Of a DNA stretch of 64,000 nucleotides, positions 17,316 through 26,166 are shown piece after piece (within the stretch, counting starts at the first letter, position 1; every line of letters starts with the position of its first letter). Below the pieces are notes generated by a model. It was not told where the DNA came from. It made no database searches and saw only the letters and a program-made list of their open reading frames with translations. The stretch lies in contig JANLTP010000064.1 in NCBI GenBank assembly GCA_031363055.1, positions 5,024-69,023 on the forward strand, in the 5' to 3' direction. The DNA comes from JANLTP01 sp031363055 (lineage in GTDB: Bacteria; Pseudomonadota; Gammaproteobacteria; Burkholderiales; Burkholderiaceae_E). The position numbers and the translations under genes were made by a program.

Positions 17316-18974
17316 ATGAAACAGCTCTCTGGACTCGATGCAAGCTTCCTGTATCTGGAAACTGCCGAAATGCCCATGCATATCGGTGCGCTCTATCTGC
17401 TCGAATTGCCGGTGGGCTACAAAGGTAAATACGTGCGCGATCTGCGCAAACATCTGCAGGCCCGAATGCCATTGGCGCCGGTGCTGCAAAAGCGGCTCTG
17501 GATGATGCCGTTCAACCTCGCCAACCCGGCCTGGGTGGATGCCGAGGTCAACATTGAAAAGCATGTCATCGAGCACCGCTTGCCCAAGAACAGCACCATC
17601 GCGGCGCTGCAAGCAATAGTCGGTGAGCTGCACACGAACCTGCTGGATCGCAAGTTGCCGCTGTGGCGATTTTTTGTCTTCGAGGGACTGGCACCGGCCA
17701 GCAACGGTGCCAAACGCGTTGGTGTTTATTCGCAATTGCACCATGCCGCCGCTGATGGGCAGGCGGCGGTAGCGATTGCCAATGCCATCCTCGACGTTGC
17801 GCCCGGGCCACGCACAATTGACGCGAAGGGTGTTGCGCGAACCAAGACCTTCAAGATCGGCATGATCGAGATGTTGCGCGGCGCATTGGCCAGCGAGGTC
17901 GATCAGATCACCAAGATCGTCAAGGCCTTGCCAGCCGGCGCCGGTGCGGTCAGAAACGTTGCCAGCCAGACCTTGGCGCAGACGGCGCTGCTCGGCGGCA
18001 AAAAATCCGCGGTCAGTAATTTGAGTTTGGCGCCGCGCACGGTATTGAACACCTCGGTGACCAATGGCCGTGCGTTTGCCGGCATCGATTTACCCTTGCA
18101 CGAACTCAAGAGCCTGGGTCGCGCGCACTCGGCGAGCATCAATGACATGGTGTTGATGGTGTGCAGCACCGCCTTGCGCCGCTACTTCGGCAAACGCCGC
18201 ACCTTGCCGCGCAAGTCGTTGGTGGCCGCCGTGCCGATCAGCTTGCGCGAGAAGGGCGATCTGCGCAGTGACAATCAAGCCTCGATGAGTCTGATCAGCC
18301 TGGGCACGCACTTGGCTGATCCCGCCGAGCGCTTCGAGCATATCCGCCAGGCCACGCGCGCCATGAAGACGACGATGGGCGGCCTGAAGAAAGTCTTGCC
18401 GACTGACTTCCCCTCGATTGGTGTGCCCTGGCTGATGGAAGCGGCCGCCTCGCTGTACGGCCGCGCCAAGGTCGCCGATCGAATCCCCCTGGTCGCCAAT
18501 CTGGTCATCTCCAACGTGCCCGGACCACCGGTCTCCTTGTATCTGGCAGGTGCCAAACTGACCAGCATTTTTCCGACCTCGATCATCGTTCATGGCATGG
18601 GTCTGAACATCACCGTGCAAAGCTATGATCAGTCGCTGGGCTTTGGTTTGATGGCCGATGCGCAGGCCATGCCCGACGTCCAGGAGCTGGCCGACTCGAT
18701 TGCGATTGCCTTCGACGATATTCGGGCCCTGCCACTGCCTGCAGGCGACGAGCCAGCAGCCACTGTCAGCACTCAGATGGTTCGGGCCGCCAAGCGAGCC
18801 GGGCAACGCTTGACCGGTGCTGTCGGTTCTGCTGCTGGTGAGCTCGGTTCGGCGGTGGTTAAATCAGCGGGAGCGTCGGTGAAGCGCGCGGTGAAAAGTG
18901 CGATGACGGGCGCAATGACGGGCGCAGCAAAACAAGCGGTGCTCGCCGCCGGCAAACGCCCAAGACGCAAATAA
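17316..18974 (+). CDS. Wax ester synthase/acyl-CoA:diacylglycerol acyltransferase (WS/DGAT)
   Basis: 552 residues. The N-terminal condensation-like domain starts with LSGLDASFLYLET and contains the catalytic motif HHAAADG at 142–148 and PLWRF at 115–119. The C-terminal DUF1298 domain has the conserved 'NLVISNVPGPPVSLYLAGAK' style segment. The last about 80 residues are an Ala/Lys-rich tail beyond the family core. The enzyme forms wax esters or triacylglycerol for storage, at the membrane or on lipid bodies. It follows yhhQ by only six bases but is functionally unrelated. Several WS/DGAT paralogues are common; which lipid this one makes is unknown. Confidence 0.92.
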   Translation: MKQLSGLDASFLYLETAEMPMHIGALYLLELPVGYKGKYVRDLRKHLQARMPLAPVLQKRLWMMPFNLANPAWVDAEVNIEKHVIEHRLPKNSTIAALQAIVGELHTNLLDRKLPLWRFFVFEGLAPASNGAKRVGVYSQLHHAAADGQAAVAIANAILDVAPGPRTIDAKGVARTKTFKIGMIEMLRGALASEVDQITKIVKALPAGAGAVRNVASQTLAQTALLGGKKSAVSNLSLAPRTVLNTSVTNGRAFAGIDLPLHELKSLGRAHSASINDMVLMVCSTALRRYFGKRRTLPRKSLVAAVPISLREKGDLRSDNQASMSLISLGTHLADPAERFEHIRQATRAMKTTMGGLKKVLPTDFPSIGVPWLMEAAASLYGRAKVADRIPLVANLVISNVPGPPVSLYLAGAKLTSIFPTSIIVHGMGLNITVQSYDQSLGFGLMADAQAMPDVQELADSIAIAFDDIRALPLPAGDEPAATVSTQMVRAAKRAGQRLTGAVGSAAGELGSAVVKSAGASVKRAVKSAMTGAMTGAAKQAVLAAGKRPRRK

Positions 18975-19052
18975 CAAGGTCAAAGTATCAGTTCGACGCG
19001 CAACTAAATCCTACACACCAAGACCTGTCAATACATACCAAGGTTATCGTTC

Positions 19053-19466
19053 ATGCATCCCTTTCACCTTGCTTTTCCGGTCCACAGTTTGCCATCGGCG
19101 CGCGCGTTTTATGGCGACCTGCTGGGTTGCCCCGAGGGGCGCAGCAGCGACGAATGGATTGACTTCAATTTGTACGGCCATCAGGTGGTGGCCCATCTTG
19201 CACCTGAAGAAGCCGGGCGCGCCGCGACCAACGCGGTCGATGGCGATAACGTGCCGGTACGCCATTTCGGTGTGGTGCTTTCAATGACCGAGTGGCAGCG
19301 GCTCGCGGACCGCCTGACGCAAGCCAATACCGACTTCATCATCAAGCCGCATATCCGTTTTCAGGGCCAGGTCGGCGAACAGGCCACCATGTTCTTTCTC
19401 GACCCGTCTGGCAACGCACTCGAGTTCAAGGCCTTCAAGGACATGAACTCGCTGTTCGCGAAGTAA
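19053..19466 (+). CDS. VOC/glyoxalase-like family protein
   Basis: 137 residues with a single beta-alpha-beta-beta-beta pair module repeated twice, as in VOC proteins: opens HPFHLAFPVHSLPSARAFYGDLLG, and ends with TMFFLDPSGNALEFKAFK, whose Glu and an earlier His are typical metal ligands. Members are dioxygenases, lyases or resistance proteins. This form (compact, with 'FKAFKDM' at the end) is common in proteobacteria and uncharacterised. It lies 78 bp after the WS/DGAT gene. Confidence 0.85.
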   Translation: MHPFHLAFPVHSLPSARAFYGDLLGCPEGRSSDEWIDFNLYGHQVVAHLAPEEAGRAATNAVDGDNVPVRHFGVVLSMTEWQRLADRLTQANTDFIIKPHIRFQGQVGEQATMFFLDPSGNALEFKAFKDMNSLFAK

Positions 19467-19532
19467 CTGCTACCGCCGCAACGAAGCTCGACCGCCGCGA
19501 AGCAAGCCGCGCTGGCTGCGAAATATTTCCGA

Positions 19533-20207
19533 TCAACTTGCCGCCAGATGCTTGCCAAAAAATTCGAGTGAGCGTGTCTTCGCCAGCGCCGAGGCCTCGG
19601 CGTTGTAGGAGCCGCGCTGATCACAGTTAAAACCGTGGCCGGCGTCGTAGAAATGCGCGAGGGTGCTCGGGTGGGCGGCAACCACCTGCCGAGCCTGTTC
19701 AGGTGTCGGACTCTTGTCCTGCTCGCCGAACTGAAACATGACCGGGCATTTCGGTTTCTCGCCGATGTAGCCGAAGATACCGCCGCCGTAGTACGGTACC
19801 GAGCAAGCCAGGGAGTTGACTCTCGCCGCCGCTACCCAGGCGATTGTGCCGCCCCAGCAATAGCCGACCATGCCGACACGCCCGGCTGGGCGCGCGTGTT
19901 CGAGGCAGGCCTCGACGTCTTTGAGGGTGTTGTCGATGTCCAATGATTGCATGATGGTCCTGCCGGCCTCGATGTCTTGCGGCGAGTAGCCGGTTTCATA
20001 GCCGCGTTGGGCGCGATCGTACAGCGCCGGTGCAATCGCCAGATAGCCGGCCGCCGCATAACCGTCGGTGACCGCCCGGATATGACCGTTGACGCCAAAG
20101 ATCTCCTGGATCACCAGGATCGCGCCCTTCGGCCGATGGGCGGGTTCCGCTTTGTAGGCCGCGAATTTATGTCCGTCGCGGGCGGTGAGTTCAATATGGC
20201 TGGCCAT
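19533..20207 (-). CDS. Dienelactone hydrolase family protein
   Basis: 224 residues from the ATG at 20207. Family features: VIQEIFGVNGHIRAVTDGYAAAGY near the start, cysteine nucleophile in VGYCWGGT, Asp in FGEQDKSPTPE and His in YDAGHGFNCDQRGSYN, giving a Cys–Asp–His triad. Classical enzymes hydrolyse dienelactone to maleylacetate in chloroaromatic breakdown; many members of this type act on other lactones or esters. It follows the SMP-30 gene by 14 bases on the same strand, so the two are probably co-transcribed: two lactone-type hydrolases side by side. Confidence 0.9.
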   Translation of the reverse strand: MASHIELTARDGHKFAAYKAEPAHRPKGAILVIQEIFGVNGHIRAVTDGYAAAGYLAIAPALYDRAQRGYETGYSPQDIEAGRTIMQSLDIDNTLKDVEACLEHARPAGRVGMVGYCWGGTIAWVAAARVNSLACSVPYYGGGIFGYIGEKPKCPVMFQFGEQDKSPTPEQARQVVAAHPSTLAHFYDAGHGFNCDQRGSYNAEASALAKTRSLEFFGKHLAAS

Positions 20208-20221
20208 GGATTTTCCTTTGG

Positions 20222-21157
20222 TTATTGATAATGCAGCCGGTGTCCGGCGACTGGCCACTGGTCAATCGCGATCAGACAGCCCTTGGCTGAAAACGTCACG
20301 AACAAGGTGCGCAGCCCCTTGCCTCCGAAACACAGGTTGGTCACCATGAGATCGGGCAACGGTACGAACTGAACGTCACGACCATCGGGCGAGAAGGTCG
20401 TGATACCACCGTTCATCAAGGTGGCCACCAGGATATTGCCATCGGCATCGACGGCCATCGAATCAAAACGTTGAAAGCCGGTCCTGGCCTGCCCGAGAAA
20501 GCGCCCGCCATGCGGCGATGGGAACGGCAGCTTGGTGACTTCGCCGGCTGCCTGAATTTCAAACCCCCACAACCGGGCGCCCTCGGTCTCGGCGAAGTAC
20601 ACCGTCTTGCCATCGGGCGACAGACCGACGCCATTGGGTGTTAACACCGGTTGCGCGACTTCGCGAATCAGTGAACCGTCGGCGCGCGCGTAATACAGTC
20701 CGCCGCGATCCATCTCGCGCGGCCGAGTCTTGCCGAGATCGGTAAACCAGAAGCCGCCGTTAGCGTCGAATACCAGATCGTTCGGGCCACGTAATCCGCG
20801 CTCGCCCTGGCGGGTTTGCACTTTATCGTAGACGCGTTCACTGCGGCCGGTGTTCAAGTTGATGCGCTCGATTCGGCCGCCCGAATAGTCGTCGGCCTGG
20901 CCGATCGGAAAGGTCAGGCCTTCGGTGGTGCGATTCCAATTGAAGCCGCCGTTATTGCAGACATAGACCGCGCCGTCCGGTCCAAAGGCGGCACCGTTCG
21001 GGCCACCGCCGGTTTCACAGACGACCTTGATCTTGCCATCGGGGCTGACTCGCGACAAGGTGCCGCGAGCAATCTCGACCAGCAACACCGAGCCGTCGTC
21101 GAGGGCAATCGGGGCCTCGGGGAACTGCAGGCCGCTGGCAATTTCACGTATTTTCAT
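20222..21157 (-). CDS. SMP-30/gluconolactonase/LRE family protein
   Basis: 311 residues forming a six-bladed propeller-type enzyme. The opening LQFPEAPIALDDGSVLLVEI supplies the metal-binding Glu, and GGGPNGAAFGPDGAVYVCNNGG and LRGPNDLVFDANGGFWFTD supply the Asn ligands, with TPNGVGLSPDGKTVYFAET later. Members are Ca2+/Zn2+ lactonases. No signal peptide. It precedes the dienelactone-hydrolase-family gene in what looks like a two-gene operon for lactone metabolism. Confidence 0.9.
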   Translation of the reverse strand: MKIREIASGLQFPEAPIALDDGSVLLVEIARGTLSRVSPDGKIKVVCETGGGPNGAAFGPDGAVYVCNNGGFNWNRTTEGLTFPIGQADDYSGGRIERINLNTGRSERVYDKVQTRQGERGLRGPNDLVFDANGGFWFTDLGKTRPREMDRGGLYYARADGSLIREVAQPVLTPNGVGLSPDGKTVYFAETEGARLWGFEIQAAGEVTKLPFPSPHGGRFLGQARTGFQRFDSMAVDADGNILVATLMNGGITTFSPDGRDVQFVPLPDLMVTNLCFGGKGLRTLFVTFSAKGCLIAIDQWPVAGHRLHYQ

Positions 21158-21241
21158 GGGGGATACTTTTGAGTTGGCTAACTTGGGCGACTTACCCGCT
21201 TACGTCAGGTCGATTAACTTGAGTCCATGACCTTGATTCGA

Positions 21242-21859
21242 TCAACCCGGCACCGCCATACCGCGCTGCACCGCCTCGCGCGAACCAATCTTGTCGAACC
21301 AGCGCTTCACATGGGCAAACTCATTCAAGTCAACCTTGTGCCACTCGTGACGCGCCACCCACGGGTAGGTGGCGATATCGGCGATGGAGTAAACGCCGGC
21401 CAGATAATGCACCTTGCCTAACCGTTCGTTCAAGACGCCATAGAGGCGCTTCGTTTCCTTGTGATAGCGCTCGATGCCGTAGGGCACTTCGACGGGTGCT
21501 GCGCGCATGAAGTGATGGGTTTGCCCGAACATCGGACCGACGCCGCCCATCTGGAACATCAGCCACTGCAAGGCCAGGTACTTGGCTCGATCACTGTCGG
21601 GCAGAAATTGGCCGGTCTTGGCGGCCAGGTAAATCAGAATGGCGCCGGATTCAAACAGACTGATCGGCGCGTCATCAGGGCCGTCCGGATCCATGATCGC
21701 CGGAATCTTGCCATTCGGGCTGTGCGCGAGAAATTCCGGCGCGAACTGCTCGTTCTGACCGATGTTGATTTTGTGGACGGCATACGGCAAGCCACATTCT
21801 TCCAGCATGATGGAAACCTTGCGGCCGTTCGGGGTACCCCAGGTGTACAGTTCAATCAA
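21242..21859 (-). CDS. Glutathione S-transferase family protein (YfcG/Ure2-like)
   Basis: 205 residues from a TTG at 21859. This start is chosen because GGAGG lies six bases upstream and the homologous part begins at once (IELYTWGTPNGRKVSIMLEE). The thioredoxin-like domain has the Asn of TPNGRK as probable catalytic residue, cis-Pro in GKIPAI and the ES motif in LFESGAILIYLA; the C-terminal helical domain has FMRAAP and SIADIATYPWV. YfcG-like enzymes act as disulfide reductases or conjugators. Substrate unknown. Confidence 0.9.
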   Translation of the reverse strand: MIELYTWGTPNGRKVSIMLEECGLPYAVHKINIGQNEQFAPEFLAHSPNGKIPAIMDPDGPDDAPISLFESGAILIYLAAKTGQFLPDSDRAKYLALQWLMFQMGGVGPMFGQTHHFMRAAPVEVPYGIERYHKETKRLYGVLNERLGKVHYLAGVYSIADIATYPWVARHEWHKVDLNEFAHVKRWFDKIGSREAVQRGMAVPG

Positions 21860-22068
21860 TGTCGCCTCCGGTGATGATCGCGTCAAAGCATACAACGATT
21901 GCCTGAATTCAACGGCCCGATTCAACCGGCCGCGACCGGTTGTTCGAAACGCCGATCGCAATTGTGATCAAGTGATGCGCTGATTTCGTGCTACGGTTGA
22001 GCAGTCGTGTTGAACTGAAGTGTTCAGCAGTAATCGCACCGATCATGTCAAATCAAGCGGAGGGATGG

Positions 22069-23055
22069 ATGAGTAAACGCAGATCGTTGATGGCCGCGCT
22101 CGCGCTTGTCGTGTTTGGCGCGGTTGGTTCGGGCAGTGCCGGGGCCCAGACGTTTCCGAACCGGCCGATCAAACTGGTGGTGCCGCACGCGCCCGGTGGC
22201 AATTCCGATGCCTTCGGCCGAATCCTGGCGCAACGACTCTCCGAGCGCCTCGGCCAGCAGGTGGTGGTCGAGAACCGCACCGGCGCCGGCGGCACGATTG
22301 GCTCGGCCTCGGTCGCACGCGCAGCACCCGATGGTTATACCCTGCTGGTGGCCGATAACGGCACGCACGCCATTGCAAAGACCTTGTATGGCGTAAAACT
22401 GCAATACGACGTCGTCAAGGACTTCACGCCGATAACGCTGGCTGCGCTTTTTCCGACGGTACTCCTCGTGCATCCGTCGGTGCCTGCGCGGACCATCGGC
22501 GAGTTCGTTGCCTTGGCCAAAAGCCAGCCCGGCAAGCTGACTTTCTCCTCGGCCGGCACCGGCAACGGATCCCATCTGGCGCTCGAAATGTTCACTCACT
22601 CGGCCGGTCCCCTGCAGATGATTCATGTGCCGTACAAGGGCGGATCGCCGGCGGTGCAAGCCTTGATCGCCGGTGAAGTGCAAATGACTGCGGTCAGCGT
22701 GAATACGTCGCTGCCGCACATCAATTCCGGTCGTGCCCGTGCGTTGGCTCTATCTGGCACAAGACGCTCGCCGGCATTGCCCGATTTGCCGACCTTGAGC
22801 GAGAGCGGTATTGCCAAAGCTGAGGTCGATAACTGGTTAGCGGTCGTCGGCCCTGCCGGCATGCCCGCTGAGGTGGTTGCCCGCCTGAATTCAGAAATTG
22901 CTGCCGCCTTGAATACGCCGGAAACCCGGCAGCGCCTCGCCGGTTTGGGTCTTGATGTTCTGGCCAGCAGCCCGACGCAATACACTAAAGTGCTCGAGGC
23001 CGACATCGTCACCTGGGGTGAAGCTGTCAAACGATCGGGCGCCACGTCAGATTAG
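22069..23055 (+). CDS. Bug/TctC family periplasmic binding protein, first gene of a carboxylate operon
   Basis: 328 residues from the ATG at 22069, preceded by GCGGAGGG. A signal peptide ends near SAGAQ. Family motifs: IKLVVPHAPGGNSDAFGR, VVVENRTGAGGTIGSASVARAAPDGYTLL, and IHVPYKGGSPAVQALIAGEVQM. It stands 35 bp upstream of the isocitrate-lyase-family gene and in the same direction as four enzymes, so its ligand is probably the substrate of that pathway, a di- or tricarboxylic acid (inference). Confidence 0.92.
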   Translation: MSKRRSLMAALALVVFGAVGSGSAGAQTFPNRPIKLVVPHAPGGNSDAFGRILAQRLSERLGQQVVVENRTGAGGTIGSASVARAAPDGYTLLVADNGTHAIAKTLYGVKLQYDVVKDFTPITLAALFPTVLLVHPSVPARTIGEFVALAKSQPGKLTFSSAGTGNGSHLALEMFTHSAGPLQMIHVPYKGGSPAVQALIAGEVQMTAVSVNTSLPHINSGRARALALSGTRRSPALPDLPTLSESGIAKAEVDNWLAVVGPAGMPAEVVARLNSEIAAALNTPETRQRLAGLGLDVLASSPTQYTKVLEADIVTWGEAVKRSGATSD

Positions 23056-23090
23056 CATTCCAGCACTAGTGTTTCAAACGGAGATTGAAC

Positions 23091-23987
23091 ATGCAAACCA
23101 AAGCGAACCCGCCTAGCCCGAAGACCTTGCGCGAACTGTTGAGCGCCGGTGAGTTCATCAATGCGCCGGGCGTGTTTGAAATGTTTTCGGCGCGTATCGC
23201 CGATCGTATGAACTTCAAGGCCTTGTACATGACCGGCTATGGAGTGTCGGCCTCGCATTTGGGCTTGGCCGACGCGGGGCTGGTCACCTACACCGACATG
23301 GTGACGCGCGCACGCACCATCGCCCAGGGCATCAGCAAGCCGCTGATTGCGGATGCGGACACCGGCTTCGGCGGCCTCATCAATATTCGTCACACAGTGC
23401 GCGGCTACGAAGCGGCCGGCGTTCAGGCCATGCAAATGGAGGATCAGGAGAATCCGAAAAAATGCGGCCACACACCGAACCGCCGCGTCGTACCGTTGCC
23501 CGACATGCTCAAGCGCATTGAAGTCGCGCTTGATTCACGTCGCAGCAATGACTTTCTGTTGATCGCCCGAACCGATGCGCGCACCGGCCTGGGTCTGGAT
23601 GAGGCGATCGGCCGCGGCAAGGCCTTCGCCAAGGCGGGCGCCGATATTGTTTTTGTCGAGTCGCCGGAATCAGTCGATGAGTTCAAGCGGATTGGCGAGG
23701 AGCTGGCTGACAGTGGCGCCTGGTTGATTGCCAACATGGTGCCCTCAGGCCGCTCGCCCGAAATCAGCGCCGAACAGTTGCAGGCGCTGGGTTTTTCGCT
23801 GGCGATCTGGCCGAGCATCGGCATGGGCGCGGTCTGTGCAGCACTCGAATCGAGCTATCGATATCTGGAACAGAACGGTAGTTCGCTCGGTTGTCCGACG
23901 CCGATGTTCGACATGAATCGTTTGCATGAGCTGGTCGGGTTCGACGACGTCTGGGCGTTTGAAAAGCGTTTTGCCCAAGTGTCCTGA
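23091..23987 (+). CDS. Isocitrate lyase/PEP mutase family C–C lyase (2-methylisocitrate/2,3-dimethylmalate lyase-like)
   Basis: 298 residues from the ATG at 23091 (GGAG seven bases upstream). It carries LLSAGEFINAPGVFEMFSARI, the metal-binding DADTGFGG segment, the MEDQENPKKCGH motif with the catalytic Cys, and a C-terminal part without the extension of isocitrate lyase. The family splits 2-hydroxy-dicarboxylates to pyruvate, glyoxylate or succinate products. Being followed by an aconitase-family hydratase and a hydroxyacid dehydrogenase, it could cleave a methyl-branched malate such as 2,3-dimethylmalate or a methylisocitrate. Oxaloacetate decarboxylase is another option for the family. Confidence 0.88.
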   Translation: MQTKANPPSPKTLRELLSAGEFINAPGVFEMFSARIADRMNFKALYMTGYGVSASHLGLADAGLVTYTDMVTRARTIAQGISKPLIADADTGFGGLINIRHTVRGYEAAGVQAMQMEDQENPKKCGHTPNRRVVPLPDMLKRIEVALDSRRSNDFLLIARTDARTGLGLDEAIGRGKAFAKAGADIVFVESPESVDEFKRIGEELADSGAWLIANMVPSGRSPEISAEQLQALGFSLAIWPSIGMGAVCAALESSYRYLEQNGSSLGCPTPMFDMNRLHELVGFDDVWAFEKRFAQVS

Positions 23988-24005
23988 GCGGACTTTAAAA
24001 ACTGC

Positions 24006-25415
24006 ATGAGTCAAAACACACTGTTCGACCGCATCTGGGATCAGCACCGGGTGGCTGAGTTATCACCCGGCATCGATCTCTTGCATGTTGATCGTCACCT
24101 GCTGCACGATCTGGGCGGTGGCGCCGCCTTGGCGGAAGTTGCGCGTCGCGGACTGCAAGTGCGCAACCCGGAGCTGACTTTTGCGACGCCCGACCACCTG
24201 GTGGCGAGTGCCGCTTCCCGGACTTTCGAGAAGCCAGCGCTGGCACCTTGGGGCGATCGGCTGATCCAGATGCTGCGCGATGAAACCCATAAAGCCGGCA
24301 TTCGCAATTTTGATTTCGATACCGCCGAGCAGGGTATTGTTCATGTGGTCGGTCCCGAGCAGGGTCTGGTGCTGCCCGGCGCAACCGTGGTCTGCGGCGA
24401 CAGCCATACCTGTACGCATGGCGCGTTCGGCGCCATGGCCTGGGGTATTGGCTCGACCGAGCTCATCCATGTCCTGGCCACCCAAACGGTGGTACAAAAG
24501 CGGCCCAAGGTCATGCGAGCGGTGTTTGACGGCGCCCTGTCGGCGCGGGTCACTGCCAAGGACATGATCCTTGCCCTGATCGGTCAGATCGGTGCTTCCG
24601 CCGGTACCGGCTTCGCGCTCGAGTATGCGGGCCCCGCAGTGCGGGCCTTGAGCATGGAAGCACGCATGACCTTGTGCAATCTGTCGATCGAGTTGGGCGC
24701 CAAGGTCGGCATGATCGCCCCTGACGATGAGACCTTTGCCTGGCTCAAGGACAAGCCCCACGCGCCACAAGGCGCGCAGTGGCAACAGGCTGTGGCGGCC
24801 TGGCGTGAATTGCACAGCGCTGCCGACGCGCAGTTCGATCGTGAAGTACATCTTGATTGTGATGCGCTGGCGCCGCAAATGACCTGGGGTACCAGCCCTG
24901 AACAGGTCGGTGCCATTGACGAGCGCGTGCCGGTGCTGGCCGATGCGGCCGACGCCGAGCAGCGTCAAGCCTTGACTGACGCGCTCGACTACATGGGATT
25001 GATATCGGGTCAGTCACTGGTCGGTGTGGCGGTTGATCGGGTGTTCATTGGATCGTGTACCAACTCGCGGCTGTCCGACTTGCGAGCGGCCGCGCAACTG
25101 GTGGGCAAACATCGGGTGACGCGTGGCGTGCGTGCCTGGGTGGTTCCCGGTTCGATGCGCGTCAAGCAGGACGCCGAAGACGAAGGACTCGACGAGGTGT
25201 TCAAAGCGGCCGGCTTTGAGTGGCGCGCGCCGGGCTGTTCGTTATGTGTTGGCGCCAATGGAGAATTTGTTGAACCCGAAGCGCGCTGTGTGTCGACCTC
25301 GAATCGCAACTTTGTAGGTCGGCAAGGGCCGAGGGCGCGCACTCATCTGGCCAGCCCGATCAGCGCGGCGGCCGCGGCGATCGCCGGCGTCATCATCGAT
25401 CCGCGAAAAATCTGA
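24006..25415 (+). CDS. 3-isopropylmalate dehydratase large subunit-like (LeuC family), probably catabolic
   Basis: 469 residues, normal length for LeuC. Iron–sulfur cysteines are seen in GSCTNSRLSDL and PGCSLCVGANG; other signatures are VCGDSHTCTHGAFGAMAWGIGSTE and LASPISAAAAAIAG at the end. It forms with the next gene a two-subunit aconitase-family hydro-lyase containing a [4Fe-4S] cluster. The position between a C–C lyase and a 3-hydroxyisobutyrate-type dehydrogenase, with no leuA or leuB, argues against plain leucine synthesis. Dimethylmaleate hydratase and citraconate/methylisocitrate hydratase are alternatives. Confidence 0.88.
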   Translation: MSQNTLFDRIWDQHRVAELSPGIDLLHVDRHLLHDLGGGAALAEVARRGLQVRNPELTFATPDHLVASAASRTFEKPALAPWGDRLIQMLRDETHKAGIRNFDFDTAEQGIVHVVGPEQGLVLPGATVVCGDSHTCTHGAFGAMAWGIGSTELIHVLATQTVVQKRPKVMRAVFDGALSARVTAKDMILALIGQIGASAGTGFALEYAGPAVRALSMEARMTLCNLSIELGAKVGMIAPDDETFAWLKDKPHAPQGAQWQQAVAAWRELHSAADAQFDREVHLDCDALAPQMTWGTSPEQVGAIDERVPVLADAADAEQRQALTDALDYMGLISGQSLVGVAVDRVFIGSCTNSRLSDLRAAAQLVGKHRVTRGVRAWVVPGSMRVKQDAEDEGLDEVFKAAGFEWRAPGCSLCVGANGEFVEPEARCVSTSNRNFVGRQGPRARTHLASPISAAAAAIAGVIIDPRKI

Positions 25416-25484
25416 TCGCGCAGACCTGTATTGAACTCACAGACAACGTTTAGCCTCGCAGAAAAATTCTGACATCACTCATCC

Positions 25485-26120
25485 ATGCATGCATTCACCA
25501 CCTTGACTGCCACTGCGGCGCCGATCTTGCGAGCCAATGTCGATACCGACCTCATCGTTCGCATCGAGCGCTGTACCCGCGTTCCGAAGGACGAACTGGG
25601 CCAGTGGGCGTTCGAGATGATTCGCTTCGATGCACAGGGACTTGAACGCGAAGATTTTGTGCTGAATCAAAGTGCCTTTCGCGGTGCGAAGATCCTTGTC
25701 TGTGGCCCGAACTTTGGCTGCGGCAGCTCGCGTGAAATGGCGGTCTGGGCACTGGCCGGCCTGGGTGTTCGTTGTGTCATTGCCCCATCCTTCGGCGACA
25801 TTTTTTTCTCGAACTGTTTTCAAAATGGCCTGTTGCCGATTGTGCTGCCAGTGGATCAGGTGGAGTCGCTGCAGGCCAGCCTGACCGCGACTGCAACTGC
25901 TGCCGCGACCGACGGCGGGCAGCCGCAGTTGAGCATTGATCTGCATCGTCAGGAGGTCCGTAGCCCGGGGGGTGCATGTTTGAGTTTTTCAGTTGAACCG
26001 ATGCGGCGCGATGCGCTCCTCAAGGGGCTTGATGAAATCGGCCAGACCTTGCAACGCGGCGCAGCAATCGATGCGTTTCAAAAGCGCGATCGTATCGCGA
26101 GATCCTGGATTTATCTTTGA
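25485..26120 (+). CDS. 3-isopropylmalate dehydratase small subunit-like (LeuD family), partner of the preceding gene
   Basis: 211 residues. The swivel domain shows NVDTDLIVR near the N-terminus, the conserved GPNFGCGSSREMAVWALAGLGVRCVIAPSFGDIFFSNCFQNGLLPIVLP stretch (positions about 71–120), and a C-terminal strand. It is the small subunit of the hydro-lyase whose large subunit lies 69 bp upstream. Both subunits being intact and adjacent indicates a working heterodimer. Function as discussed for the large subunit. Confidence 0.88.
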   Translation: MHAFTTLTATAAPILRANVDTDLIVRIERCTRVPKDELGQWAFEMIRFDAQGLEREDFVLNQSAFRGAKILVCGPNFGCGSSREMAVWALAGLGVRCVIAPSFGDIFFSNCFQNGLLPIVLPVDQVESLQASLTATATAAATDGGQPQLSIDLHRQEVRSPGGACLSFSVEPMRRDALLKGLDEIGQTLQRGAAIDAFQKRDRIARSWIYL

Positions 26121-26166
26121 GTCACCGCGATGCATAAACGACCCAACCTGTGAAATACCGAACCCC

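Noticed and set aside
24006..26120. Plain leucine biosynthesis leuCD
   Set aside because: Not excluded, but no leuA or leuB neighbours and the flanking lyase, dehydrogenase and binding protein favour a catabolic role.
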